Assembly: GCF_014076495.1 (NCBI RefSeq)
Contig: NZ_CP043575.1
Location: forward strand, 744,001-808,000
Direction: 5' to 3'
Length of the DNA stretch: 64,000 nt
DNA from: Comamonas koreensis
Lineage (GTDB): Bacteria > Pseudomonadota > Gammaproteobacteria > Burkholderiales > Burkholderiaceae_C
A program made the position numbers and the translations under genes. The notes beneath the pieces were generated by a model, which had not been told where the DNA came from, made no database searches, and saw only the letters and a program-made list of their open reading frames with translations. Every line of letters begins with the position of its first letter. Position 1 is the stretch's first letter. Shown in pieces: positions 45,904 to 55,197 of the stretch.

Positions 45904-47352
45904 TCAGATAATGCCCAGCATCCAGGTCAGCACCAGCAGTGACAGCGACAAGCCCCAGATCCAGAAGAACGAGTAGCGGATATGCTGGCCCATCGACAGC
46001 TTGGCCAGGCCCAGGCCCATCCACAGCGCTGGCGAGAACGGCGAGACAAAGGTGCCCACAATGCTGCCGATGATCATCGCGTAGGCTGCCGAGGTCGACG
46101 GCACCCCCGCCTGCGAGGTGATCTGCTCGACGACCGGGAACAGCGCGAAGTAGTAGGCATCGGTGCTCAGCACCAGCTCCAGCGGAATGCCGATGGCGCC
46201 AATGACCAGGTGCACATAGGGCAGCAGCACGGCCGGCAGCACATCGACCAAGGCCCGCGCAATGCTGTTGAGCATGCCCGACTCCTTGAGGATGCCCAGG
46301 AACGTACCGGCCGCCAAGATGATGCTGGCCATCATGATGGCGCCGCCCGCGTGGGCATTGATGCGCTCGATCTGCACCTTGGGTTGGGGGTAGTTGATGA
46401 CCAGGGCCACGCACAGCGCAATCATGAAGGTATAGCCGGGCGGGAACACGCCCATCACCAGCACCGCCAGGGTGAGCAAAAACACCAGCGCATTGACCCA
46501 GCGCAGCCGGGGGCGCAACAGCTGCGCGCGCGCCTCATCGGCGGCCTTGGCTGCAGCCGCCTGCATGGCCAGTTTGGTGGCGGCATGGGGCTGCAGTGCC
46601 GCGGCCAGCTCGTCGACATGGCTGGGATGGGCGGATGCGGGCGCCGATGTCGCCACCGACGCAGACGCAGCTGCAGACGCAGAGCCGGACACCGCAGCAG
46701 GCATGGCTTGCGCCAGCTCGGCCTTGAGCGCCTGGCGGCGAATGCGGCGCTGCTCACGCAGGCCCAAAAACACCGCCAGCACCAGCAGCAAGGCCAGGCC
46801 CAGGCCTTGCACCACTACCAGTTCGCGCCACAGCGCCACGGCATCCATCTCCAGCACCGTGGCTACGCGGCCCACCGGCCCACCCCAGGGCAGCATGTTG
46901 ACCACGCCGGCGCTGGCAGCCAGCAGCAAAAACAGCAGGTAGGGGCTCATCTTCAGGCGCTGGTACAGCGGCAGCAGCGGCGGCACCACCAGCAAGAAGG
47001 TGGAGGCGCCTGCGCCATCGAGTTGTGCGATGGCCGATATCAGCACCGTGCCCACGGCCACGGCAATCACATTGCCGCGCGTGATGCGCACCATGGCGCG
47101 AATCAGCGGGTCAAACAAGCCCACATCGTTCATCACGCCAAAAAACAAAATGGCAAAGATGAACATGGTCACCACCTGCACCACGGAGCTGATGCCGTGG
47201 CGGTAGAAACCGGTGATCTCGCTGGTACTGAAGCCAGCGATCAGGGCGCCGGCAAGGGGCACCAACACCATGCTGATCACGGGCGAGACCTTCTCGCTCA
47301 GCAGCAGGGCGACGATGACAACAACAATGGCTAAGCCAATCAAGGTGAGCAT
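45904..47352 (-). CDS. CitMHS-family citrate/cation symporter
   Basis: A 482-residue transporter with about eleven transmembrane helices and the CitMHS pattern: FYRHGISSVVQVVTMFIFAILFFGVMNDVGLFDP near residue 60, AQLDGAGASTFLLVVPPLLPLY near residue 115 and NMLPWGGPVGRVATVL near residue 155. These proteins import citrate complexed with Mg2+ or Ca2+ with protons. A central cytoplasmic loop (about 215-280) is drawn out into a low-complexity Ala/Ser/Pro stretch, longer than usual. ATG 47352 has a GAAGAAG ribosome binding site; the longer start at 47388 adds 12 residues without one. It is transcribed alone. Which tricarboxylate-metal complex is used cannot be told from the sequence. Confidence 0.88.
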   Translation of the reverse strand: MLTLIGLAIVVVIVALLLSEKVSPVISMVLVPLAGALIAGFSTSEITGFYRHGISSVVQVVTMFIFAILFFGVMNDVGLFDPLIRAMVRITRGNVIAVAVGTVLISAIAQLDGAGASTFLLVVPPLLPLYQRLKMSPYLLFLLLAASAGVVNMLPWGGPVGRVATVLEMDAVALWRELVVVQGLGLALLLVLAVFLGLREQRRIRRQALKAELAQAMPAAVSGSASAAASASVATSAPASAHPSHVDELAAALQPHAATKLAMQAAAAKAADEARAQLLRPRLRWVNALVFLLTLAVLVMGVFPPGYTFMIALCVALVINYPQPKVQIERINAHAGGAIMMASIILAAGTFLGILKESGMLNSIARALVDVLPAVLLPYVHLVIGAIGIPLELVLSTDAYYFALFPVVEQITSQAGVPSTSAAYAMIIGSIVGTFVSPFSPALWMGLGLAKLSMGQHIRYSFFWIWGLSLSLLVLTWMLGII

Positions 47353-47532
47353 AACTACTTCTTCTAGTGTGTGGGGGAAATGGCGCATACCTTGCGCGGT
47401 ATGCAGCCGGCGCTAAGTGGCCCACACATGCCCGGTGGCCAGGCCCGGCAGTGCTTGTGGCACCGCCAGCGGCTCGCCTCTCGTCTCCAGGGCAAACACG
47501 GGGTGGGTTTGCCGGGGCGGTGTGGGCCGCTC

Positions 47533-47781
47533 TTATCTGTCGCGGGACCGGGTCGCGTTGAATCTGAAAAGGTCCTTGTCTTTCACATAGCGGGCCGATT
47601 GCTTGCGGGCGCGCCGCGCCCGGCTGCGCCGGCGTGTGTAGCCGGACCAGTCGGCCCACAGCTTCCACAGCAGGGCCAGCAACGAGGGCGCCAGCACATG
47701 GGGCCATGGCCAGCTATCTATTGGTGGAATTTCATAGATTTTCAGCATCAACAGGCTGACAGCAATGATCAAGAGGTACAT
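47533..47781 (-). CDS. Small Trp-rich membrane protein (TIGR04438-like)
   Basis: An 82-residue protein: an N-terminal hydrophobic segment (MYLLIIAVSLLMLKIYEI), a Trp/Pro motif (DSWPWPHVLAPSLLALLWKLWADWSGYT), then a strongly basic tail (RRRSRARRARKQSARY). The pattern of two short membrane segments followed by ADWSGYT and a run of Arg matches the small Trp-rich protein family found mostly in Comamonadaceae and relatives; its function is unknown. Start ATG 47781 is chosen by family layout; the frame is open to 47874, but the added 31 residues are not typical. About 180 bases separate it from the transporter gene downstream on the same strand. Confidence 0.75.
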   Translation of the reverse strand: MYLLIIAVSLLMLKIYEIPPIDSWPWPHVLAPSLLALLWKLWADWSGYTRRRSRARRARKQSARYVKDKDLFRFNATRSRDR

Positions 47782-48845
47782 GGCAGAAAGAAGGGGCGTG
47801 TTGTGCTGCCTGCGAGGGGCGGATTGGTACGACCGCAGGCAGCGGTAGCGCAAGGCGGGCGGTGACCTCACCACCCGGGATGAAACGGGGAATCAGGCCG
47901 GCAATGGCTGGGCGGTACCCCACCCTGTGCCTGCAGACCTGAAGAAAGCGTGTCTGGGCCGCCATCTGTAGAGACTGGGCGGCATACAGCGACACATGCG
48001 CATAAATTATAGCTTTATGCTAATAAATCAATGAATCAAATCATTAACAGCTATGTTGAATGCGCATTCTGTGCTGGCGCTGCTGCTGGGTGTGGGGGCG
48101 GAAAAAGGCCGTCGATACCATGCCTGCAGGTAGCCAAACCCTTGGAGCTACAGGGTTTGATGGCGGGGGCGCGGTTTTTTTACAGCCCATTGGGCGCGTT
48201 CAGGTGCAGTGACCTGGCAAGCGTCAAATGCGATTTTTGCTGTGAATTTCTAGGGTTTTAGAGCCCTGTGGTGCCAGTCAGGTACAGCGCTGGGTTGTCA
48301 GAAGTTAACAAATCAAAAGTGTATAGATAGAGTCATTGATTGAATAACTAGCCAGTCATAACTGACACTTTAATGATCAGAACTTATGAAAATCGGCAGA
48401 TGCCTAGAGCATTGCTAATACAGCAAATTTTTCGAGAAGTGGTAGTTTTTGTGCGCGTGCTGATAAACGGTAAATGCTGTGGGTTGGATGCATAAAAAAC
48501 GAAAGGTTACGAAATAAACCAAAGAGAGCGTTATGCCATTTTGGCGACGAATTGTTAACCGAATGCCTTGGCGGATGGGTTTGCAGCGATGTCGCATGTC
48601 AGAGGTAGAACCCTTATCCCATAGGCGTTTGCGAGGTTTTGGTGGCGACAAAATAGGCACCGAACAGCCGACCCGGAGCGCCCGCGTAAACCCTAGGTTG
48701 TGGCATATGTAACGTATGAATGTTAATTTTTTCAAACCAAGACGAAAACAGTGGTTTTTGTGCCAGCCCTTGTCCGCGGTGCTAATTTAGGTAACGAGGC
48801 CATTAAAATTTGTACATATTAATATTTCCAATGAATGGAGTTGAT
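47782..48845. other. Long AT-rich intergenic region before the repeat surface protein
   Basis: More than 1 kb without a well-supported gene. From about 47995 it is AT-rich compared with both flanks and includes several short T and A runs suited to promoters. One small ORF with an AGAGAG ribosome binding site (48533-48712) is listed separately at low confidence. A frame at 48031-48261 is open but composed of Cys/Gly-rich, non-protein-like sequence. No tRNA or repeat was recognised. Confidence 0.45.
48533..48712 (+). CDS. Possible small basic protein ORF
   Basis: A 59-codon frame starting MPFWRRIVNRMPWRMG, very rich in Arg (R and K about a quarter of residues), with AGAGAG (48523-48528) four bases before the ATG. 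It lies in the AT-rich region 134 bases before the large surface protein gene. No family is recognised. The strong positive charge could also arise from chance, so it is listed only as a candidate. Confidence 0.2.
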   Translation: MPFWRRIVNRMPWRMGLQRCRMSEVEPLSHRRLRGFGGDKIGTEQPTRSARVNPRLWHM

Positions 48846-51800
48846 GTGATAAAAAATTATCTGCATCGCATGCGCTGGGAGGCGCAAGGGCCTGCGACCC
48901 GGCCCAACGGAGGCGCCCTGCGTGGCGCGGTGATTGGCAGGGCCCTGTTGGCCCTGGCGGGCCTGTGCGCCTTGGCCAGCCCGGCGCAAGCGGCCATCAC
49001 CATCACCAGCGCGGTGGTCAGTGCCGACGGCAGCGGCCCATTCGACGCCGACAACAACCCCGGCAATGACAGCGGGCCTGCCAATGGCGTCGTGCGCAGC
49101 CAGGACACCGTCCTCTACACCATCGGCTACAACGCTTCGGACACCAGCAACAGCGTGATCACCGCGACCTTGCCTGCGGGCATGCGCTGGGATCCCACTG
49201 CCACTGCTGCCTCCGTGTGTAATGGCCCTGGCGGCGGCAGCTTGAATGCTGCCCGAACCGTGCTGACCTGTAACCGCCAGCCCGCCAGTGCGGGCGTAGA
49301 GTCGTTCCAGGTGCTCAGCTGGGTGGGCAATGTCGGCAATGGCGCATCGGTGGCATTGACCGCCGCGTCCAGCGGCTCGTCGGTCACATCGGCGCCGGTT
49401 ACCGTATCCGCCACCCCAAAAACCGATACCCGGGTGCGGGTAGAGGCTGCAAATATCGTGCGTGCGGAAACCACGCCAGGCTCCGGCGTTTGGGAGCGCC
49501 GCATGCCGGTGGCCATCAGCCTGGGGGCTTTGCTGCCCGCCAGTGGCAACTTCAAGGGCTATGAGGCGCTACAAAACCCGGTGTCCGTCACCATCAAGGT
49601 GCAAACGGGTGCGGTGGTTCGTACCTGCCCCGCTGGCGCTACCTGTAGCCAGCCTGGCGGACCCGGCACCGATATCACCGTACAGATCGCCAACCCCACC
49701 ACGCATTTCCTCGATGCCGCTGCGGTGGGTGGGCTCGATGCTGCATGGCGAAGCACGGCTTTACTGACGGTGCTGATTGGTGTGCCCGAGATCCCGAACT
49801 TCCCGGCAGGCCAGAACAGCCCCATCACGGCGCAGCTGGTCAACTTTGCACCACTGGGCCTGGGCGGCCAGTCCAATGCGGTGCCAGCGCCGGGCTACCA
49901 GCCCGGCTATGTCTGCCCGGCTGGCGCGAACGGCACGCAAACCTGTGTCTTTGCAACGGTCAGCCGTACCCAAACCCTGCAGCTGGCCATCAGCGGCGGC
50001 GCGGTGTATGACAACGTCAACCTGATCTACGGCGATGGCCATGGCTACACCCAGAACTTTGAGAAGGTGGTGCCCGGCCAGGCCTTTAATGCGCTGATGG
50101 GCGTGGGCAACCGCCCGACCTCCGAAGACCCGGCCACCGATGCGCAATCCTGTGTGGCCTGGAACCCGGCCTTGCTGGAGTTGCGCGCGCCCGCCAGCCT
50201 GAAGCTGAGCAACCTGGCGGTCTTCTACCAGCCAACCAATCTGCTGTCGCCCGATGTAGCGCCCGCCAATATGGTGATGGAGTATTCGGCCCAGCCCTAT
50301 GCCGATGATGCGGCGCGCCGCGCGGCCAACTGCGGGGTCGCCGGTGATGGCAATCCGCTGTGGACCAGCAACTACGCATCGCTGCCGCCCAATACCATCA
50401 CCAGCGTGCGCTATGCCTACAGCCCCAATCTGACACCTGGCCAAACGCTGGGCCTGGTGCTGCCGCTGCAGCGCAGCAGCAGCGCGGCATCGCTGGCGCT
50501 GGCCGATGATGCACCGCTGCCCTGGTTCTCCCAGTACTTCACGGCAGCCAGCGGACGCGTGTACTCGACCTTTGACGGCAACAGCAGCACCGTTGGCGCC
50601 AACGGTGGCGGCTATGTGCAGGCGGCGTCTGCGCTGGTGCGGCACAGCATTGCGCTGCCCGGCAGCGTCTCGCCTGGCGATATTTTCCCGATCAGCGTCA
50701 CGCCCACCACCATTGGCGCGACCACGCCCGGGGTCAATGGCGTCTCACGCAATGTGCAGATCACCCTTGACTTTCCCAACACCTATATCCAGCCGCTGGA
50801 GAGCTCGATTGCACCGGCCTTGCCGCCCGGGGCAACCTATGTGCTCACGCCCGCCAATCTGGGCCCGGACGGCTTGCCCGGTACGGCTGACGATGGCGCT
50901 CCCGCCAAGCTGGTGCTGAACCTGGGCGACCTGGCAGCACCCGGTGGCGCGGTGGGCCCGGCCCCGTACCAGGGCCATGCCACGGCCCACCCGGCCATCA
51001 CCTTCCAGGCTCAGGCAGCCTATATCTCTCCGGTGGGCACCTACCCGCTGGTGGGCCTGGTGGCAGCCAACAATGACCTGAGCTTTGCCGACTACACCGG
51101 TGTGCCCAATATCGTGCCGGCCGCCTTGCTGCAAGACCGCAATGAGCGGGTCAGCACCACGGTGTCGGGCGTTGCCGGCTTCCAGATGAGCAAGGCGCTG
51201 GTCAGTGGCGGCACGGTCGACAACAGCGACCCGGCCAATCCGGTCACCCGCATCACCGCCGGACAGCCCTTTACCTATGCGATCTCGTTTGGCAATGCCA
51301 CCAGCACGGCCAAGGGCCAGTTGCGCATGGTCGATGTGCTGCCCTTTGATGGCGACGACCGCGGCACCACGGGCCTGGGCCCGCTGCAAATGGTCAGCGC
51401 CACCGCCGCCATGGGTGGCTCCGGCCAGGGCACGATCGGCATTGAGTACACCACCACGGCAGCGGCCACGGTGCGCGCTGCCGTCCAAACCCCGGGCAAT
51501 GAAGATGCAGCCACCGGCGTGGCCTGGACGGCCTACGCCGGCGGTGCCTTCCCCGCCGGTGTGACGGCGCTGCGCTTTACCACCAGCTCGACGCTGCAAC
51601 CGGGCTACAGCGGTATTGCCAACCTGACGATGCGCAGCGCTTCCCCGCTGGCGCCCACCACCGAGCTGTACAACGACGTGTTTGGCCGCGAGCTGAGCCC
51701 CGGGGGCCTGGTGCTGACGGCAAGCGGACAGGTGGAGCTGCGTGGCCAGGCGGCTGCCAGCCTGACGGGCCTGGTGTTCAACGACCTGAACATGAACAAC

Positions 51801-54143
51801 ACGCTGGACGCTGGTGAAGCGGGAGTAGCGGGCATCACGGCCACGCTGACCTGCGATGCCGGCCCTGCCTGCACGGCAGGCGAAACGCATAGCGCAGTGA
51901 CCGACGCCTCGGGCGTGTACAGCTTTGCGCCGGGCGCCACGGTCGATGGCCAGGCCAATTTCCCAGGTCTTGCCAGCGGCTCCTGGACCTTGAGCATTGC
52001 CCCCGGTGCGCAGTGGCTGGCCGTTGGTGCCACCCCCGGCACCGTCAATGGCGCAGCGTCTGGCACGGCGGTGGACCGCAGCATCAGCGGCATCGTGGTA
52101 CCCACGGGCGGAACGGCGGTGGACTACCTGTTTGCCGAGCGCCAGCAGGGCAGCCTGACCATCAACAAGGCGCTCGTGCTGCCCGCGGGTGTGACCGGTC
52201 CTTTTGATTTTGCGTTTACCGCAACCTGTGACCTGCCCACCGCTGGCTTCACCTACCCTGCGACCCTGACCGGCTACCCGGCCAATACCTCGGTGACGAT
52301 TGACGAGGTGCCCGCCACTGCCAACTGCACGGTGACCGAAGACACCCCTTTGCCCGCGGCCCCTGCCTCGTACGAATGGGCGGCCCCCTCGGCGCCTGCG
52401 CCCGTGGTGATCGCTGCCAACGGCAACGCGGCGGTGACGGTGACCAATACGCTCAATGCGCTGTATGGCAGCATCACGATCACCAAGGATCTGGTGTTGC
52501 CAGGTGACGCCCCTGGTCCGTTCACCTTCAGCTACACGGCGACCTGCGATCTGCCAACGGCCGGTTCGGTGTTCCCCGCCAGCCTGACGTACCCGACCGC
52601 GACGTCGACCACCATTGCCAATGTGCCCGCTGGTGCGCAGTGCGTCGTGGCGGAAGGCCCCTTGCCTGCAGCCCCTGCGAACTACACCTGGGGCCCTGCG
52701 GCAGCGAACGCCAATGTGACGGTGCCGCTGAATGCCTCAGCCCCGGTGACGATGGCCAGCAGCCTGGTGCGCTTGACCGCCGGTATTGAAGTGACCAAGA
52801 CCCTGGCGCTGCCCAGCGGTGTGACCGGCCCCTTCAGCTTTGGCTTTACCGCCACCTGCAACCTGCCCAGCGCGGGCTCGACCTTCACTGCGACCTTGGC
52901 CAACTACCCGACCAACACCCGGGTGACGATCCCTGGCATCCCCTCGGGCGCCAGCTGCGCGGTGACGGAAAACACCCCGCTGCCAACCGCACCGGATGGC
53001 TACGAATGGGCAGCGCCTAGCGTGCCTGCTCCGGTCACGGTGCCCAGCAGTGGCGTGGCTTCGGTGGCGGTGACCAATGCGCTGAACCAGCAGTTTGGCA
53101 GCATCACCATCAACAAGACGCTGACCCTGCCCAATGGCGTGACCGGTCCGTTCAACTTCACGTACACGGCCACTTGCGACCTGCCCAGTGCCGGCACGGT
53201 GTTCCCTGCGAGCTTGAGCTACCCGACCGCGACGTCGGCCACCATCGCCAATGTGCCCGCTGGCGCCCAGTGCGTAGTGGCTGAAGGCCCCCTGCCCACG
53301 CCACCTGCCAACTTCAGCTGGGGCCCTGCGGCGGCCAATGTCAACGTCACGGTGCCTGCCAACAGCGCCATTGCCGCCACGATGGCCAGCACCCTGGTGC
53401 GCCAGCAAGCGGGCATTGAAGTGACCAAGACCCTGGCACTGCCCAGCGGCGTGACCGGCCCCTTCAGCTTTGGCTTTACCGCCACCTGCGACCTGCCTAG
53501 CGCTGGCTCGGTCTACACCGCCACGTTGGCCGACTACCCGACCAACACCAAGGTGACGATCGCCAATGTGCCAGCCGGTGCCAACTGCACGGTGGTGGAA
53601 GACCAGCCGCTGCCAACGGCGCCTGCCAACTACGTGTGGGCGGCTCCGTCGGTGCCCGCACCCGTGGTGGTGCCCAGCACCGGTGCGGTGGCAGTCGGTG
53701 TGACCAATGCGCTGACCGGGCAGACCGGTGACATCCTGGTGAACCTGAACACCACCCTGCCCGATGGCGTGGCCGGTCCCTTCAGCTTTGTCGTGACTGC
53801 CACTTGCAACCTGCCCACAGCGGGAACCACCCACAGCGTGACCATCGTGTCGCCACCAGCGAGCGCGACCGGCACCATCACCGGTGCCCAGGCCGGCGCT
53901 GAGTGCACGATTGCGCAAACCTTGCCTGCCGCACCGGCTGGCTACCAGTGGGATGCGCCAACGCTGGAAGGCAGCCCGGTGACCATCGCGGCCAACACCA
54001 ATGTGCCAGTGACGGTGAGCAACAGCCTGGTCAAGGCACAAGCGGGCACGCCAACGCCCGTGCCAGTGGACAGCCGCGTAGCACTGCTGCTGCTGGCACT
54101 GCTGCTGGCTGCCGGCGCCAGCCTGCAACTGCGCAAGCGCTAA
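48846..54143 (+). CDS. Large secreted surface protein with DUF11-like, SdrD B-like and tandem DUF5979-like repeats
   Basis: About 1765 residues. A signal sequence (about 25-45, LLALAGLCALASPAQA) precedes a long beta-rich, DUF11-like body (about 50-960). An SdrD B-like domain follows (about 969-1095; LTGLVFNDLNMNNTLDAGEAGVAG, then GVYSFAPG). Next come six tandem DUF5979-like repeats of about 105 residues (52147 to about 54010), each beginning with a form of INKxLxLPxGVTGPFxF and carrying two Cys (ATCDLP, NCTV). The tail VPVDSRVALLLLALLLAAGASLQLRKR is a tripartite anchor signal (motif, hydrophobic helix, basic end) resembling IPTL-CTERM. It is probably displayed on the cell surface as an adhesin. 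GTG 48846 has GGAG five bases upstream; ATG 48831 is the alternative. A terminator follows. Confidence 0.85.
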   Translation: MIKNYLHRMRWEAQGPATRPNGGALRGAVIGRALLALAGLCALASPAQAAITITSAVVSADGSGPFDADNNPGNDSGPANGVVRSQDTVLYTIGYNASDTSNSVITATLPAGMRWDPTATAASVCNGPGGGSLNAARTVLTCNRQPASAGVESFQVLSWVGNVGNGASVALTAASSGSSVTSAPVTVSATPKTDTRVRVEAANIVRAETTPGSGVWERRMPVAISLGALLPASGNFKGYEALQNPVSVTIKVQTGAVVRTCPAGATCSQPGGPGTDITVQIANPTTHFLDAAAVGGLDAAWRSTALLTVLIGVPEIPNFPAGQNSPITAQLVNFAPLGLGGQSNAVPAPGYQPGYVCPAGANGTQTCVFATVSRTQTLQLAISGGAVYDNVNLIYGDGHGYTQNFEKVVPGQAFNALMGVGNRPTSEDPATDAQSCVAWNPALLELRAPASLKLSNLAVFYQPTNLLSPDVAPANMVMEYSAQPYADDAARRAANCGVAGDGNPLWTSNYASLPPNTITSVRYAYSPNLTPGQTLGLVLPLQRSSSAASLALADDAPLPWFSQYFTAASGRVYSTFDGNSSTVGANGGGYVQAASALVRHSIALPGSVSPGDIFPISVTPTTIGATTPGVNGVSRNVQITLDFPNTYIQPLESSIAPALPPGATYVLTPANLGPDGLPGTADDGAPAKLVLNLGDLAAPGGAVGPAPYQGHATAHPAITFQAQAAYISPVGTYPLVGLVAANNDLSFADYTGVPNIVPAALLQDRNERVSTTVSGVAGFQMSKALVSGGTVDNSDPANPVTRITAGQPFTYAISFGNATSTAKGQLRMVDVLPFDGDDRGTTGLGPLQMVSATAAMGGSGQGTIGIEYTTTAAATVRAAVQTPGNEDAATGVAWTAYAGGAFPAGVTALRFTTSSTLQPGYSGIANLTMRSASPLAPTTELYNDVFGRELSPGGLVLTASGQVELRGQAAASLTGLVFNDLNMNNTLDAGEAGVAGITATLTCDAGPACTAGETHSAVTDASGVYSFAPGATVDGQANFPGLASGSWTLSIAPGAQWLAVGATPGTVNGAASGTAVDRSISGIVVPTGGTAVDYLFAERQQGSLTINKALVLPAGVTGPFDFAFTATCDLPTAGFTYPATLTGYPANTSVTIDEVPATANCTVTEDTPLPAAPASYEWAAPSAPAPVVIAANGNAAVTVTNTLNALYGSITITKDLVLPGDAPGPFTFSYTATCDLPTAGSVFPASLTYPTATSTTIANVPAGAQCVVAEGPLPAAPANYTWGPAAANANVTVPLNASAPVTMASSLVRLTAGIEVTKTLALPSGVTGPFSFGFTATCNLPSAGSTFTATLANYPTNTRVTIPGIPSGASCAVTENTPLPTAPDGYEWAAPSVPAPVTVPSSGVASVAVTNALNQQFGSITINKTLTLPNGVTGPFNFTYTATCDLPSAGTVFPASLSYPTATSATIANVPAGAQCVVAEGPLPTPPANFSWGPAAANVNVTVPANSAIAATMASTLVRQQAGIEVTKTLALPSGVTGPFSFGFTATCDLPSAGSVYTATLADYPTNTKVTIANVPAGANCTVVEDQPLPTAPANYVWAAPSVPAPVVVPSTGAVAVGVTNALTGQTGDILVNLNTTLPDGVAGPFSFVVTATCNLPTAGTTHSVTIVSPPASATGTITGAQAGAECTIAQTLPAAPAGYQWDAPTLEGSPVTIAANTNVPVTVSNSLVKAQAGTPTPVPVDSRVALLLLALLLAAGASLQLRKR
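52147..54010 (+). repeat. In-frame tandem repeat array, 315-bp units with a 630-bp higher-order period
   Basis: Six coding repeats start near 52147, 52465, 52780, 53095, 53410 and 53725. Units alternate between two kinds: those beginning GSITI-N/T-K and those beginning AGIEVTKTLALPSGVTGPF. The third and fifth units are nearly identical at the DNA level and lie exactly 630 bases apart, as do the second and fourth, showing that a two-unit block was duplicated recently. Confidence 0.85.
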
Positions 54144-54201
54144 ATCAGCCATCCAGCAGGGCGGGCCACTCCGCACTGCTGGCTGGGTGAGCACAACCAG
54201 C

Positions 54202-54231
54202 AAAACCGGGGCTTGAGGCCCCGGTTTTTTT
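54202..54231 (+). terminator. Rho-independent terminator after the repeat surface protein gene
   Basis: AACCGGGGC (54204-54212) pairs with GCCCCGGTT (54218-54226) around a 5-base loop, with a run of seven T (54225-54231). It ends the surface protein transcript. Confidence 0.92.
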
Positions 54232-54316
54232 ATGCCTGTTGGTTGGATGCCCGTGTGCGCAAAGGCAGGCTCATTGCGCGCTGCGAGCGCCTCAACTGCT
54301 CTGAAGACGGCAGGCG

Positions 54317-55093
54317 CTAGTTCAGCAGTCCTGGCAAAAAATCACTGGCCCGGCGAAACCGGAAACGCGCATAGGCACGCAGCCGGTAGGTATGCACTGT
54401 CGCCGTGCTGATGGACAGCGCGGTGCCAATGTCCTGGGCGCTGTCCCCCAGCAAGGAGCGCGCAATGACCAGGCGCTCGCGCGCGGTGAGGGACGGAAAG
54501 CTGCGCTGCAGGCGCGCCAGCAATAGACCTTGGGCATCGGCATCGGCATCGGCATCGGCTTGCGGCCGGGTGGGGGCGGCTGATTCCCGGACCCGGGCAT
54601 GCAAGGCCACCATCGCCAACTGCCCCAAGGCGGCCAATTGCGGACTGGGGCTGGCGGACTGCACATGCAGACCCCGGTAAAAGCTCAGAATCAGCAAGCG
54701 CTGCGAAGCATCGACCCAGCTGAAGCTGAGCTTGTCGACAAAGCCCGGTTGCTCAAAACACAGTTCGCGGTACTCCCCCGAGGGCAGATGGCAGGCCCGC
54801 ACCTGCTGCGAAAAACCCCCGCTGCGCTTGCCCCGCAAGGCCTGCGCCTGCAGCACCGGGTCCATCGCATGGAAGCGCCGGGCGTAGGCGCCTGTCCGCT
54901 CGGCAATCCCCCGGCGCTCGCCGGCAGCCAGGACCTCGTGCACGCCGCCCGCTGCATCGACCTGGTAGGCGAAGATCTCTTCGACCTGGTCGAGGCCGCG
55001 CGAGGCGCCCAGCAGCGTCTGCGCAAAATCGGGCGACAGCGCCGCGTCGAGCAGCGACTGCCCCATCGAGGGATCAAACATCAACGCTTGCAT
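54317..55093 (-). CDS. LuxR-family transcriptional regulator
   Basis: A 258-residue protein with a C-terminal LuxR/GerE helix-turn-helix (about 195-255; FPSLTARERLVIARSLLGDSAQDIGTALSISTATVHTYRLRAYARF) and an N-terminal domain of about 170 residues of unknown fold without a receiver Asp pattern or an acyl-homoserine-lactone signature. Between them is a simple linker of four Ala-Asp pairs encoded by GGCATC hexanucleotides (54533-54556). It has a good AAGGAG ribosome binding site. It follows the MHS transporter by 104 bases on the same strand, so it may be the local regulator of the monooxygenase operon; an aromatic or related substrate could be the effector. The HTH variant VHTYRLRAYARF is somewhat divergent from the canonical VxxHxxxIxxKL. 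Confidence 0.85.
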   Translation of the reverse strand: MQALMFDPSMGQSLLDAALSPDFAQTLLGASRGLDQVEEIFAYQVDAAGGVHEVLAAGERRGIAERTGAYARRFHAMDPVLQAQALRGKRSGGFSQQVRACHLPSGEYRELCFEQPGFVDKLSFSWVDASQRLLILSFYRGLHVQSASPSPQLAALGQLAMVALHARVRESAAPTRPQADADADADAQGLLLARLQRSFPSLTARERLVIARSLLGDSAQDIGTALSISTATVHTYRLRAYARFRFRRASDFLPGLLN

Positions 55094-55197
55094 GGTGGCG
55101 ACTCCTTGCTGCGGCCTGGGCAGCCATTAGGGGCTCTGTGGGTGGCATCGTGGAACGACGCGGGCCATCGCAGTGCGCTGACCCGCTTGTGCACCCG

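Noticed and set aside
45982..47334. 450-codon plus-strand frame opposite the citrate transporter
   Set aside because: His/Gln-rich and without hydrophobic or conserved segments; the minus-strand frame is a clear transporter.
48031..48261. 76-codon frame in the AT-rich region before the repeat surface protein
   Set aside because: Cys/Gly-rich start and no ribosome binding site; composition is not like that of neighbouring genes.
52147..54010. Tandem repeats considered as a CRISPR array
   Set aside because: Units are 315 bp, in frame and fully coding, without short repeats alternating with spacers.
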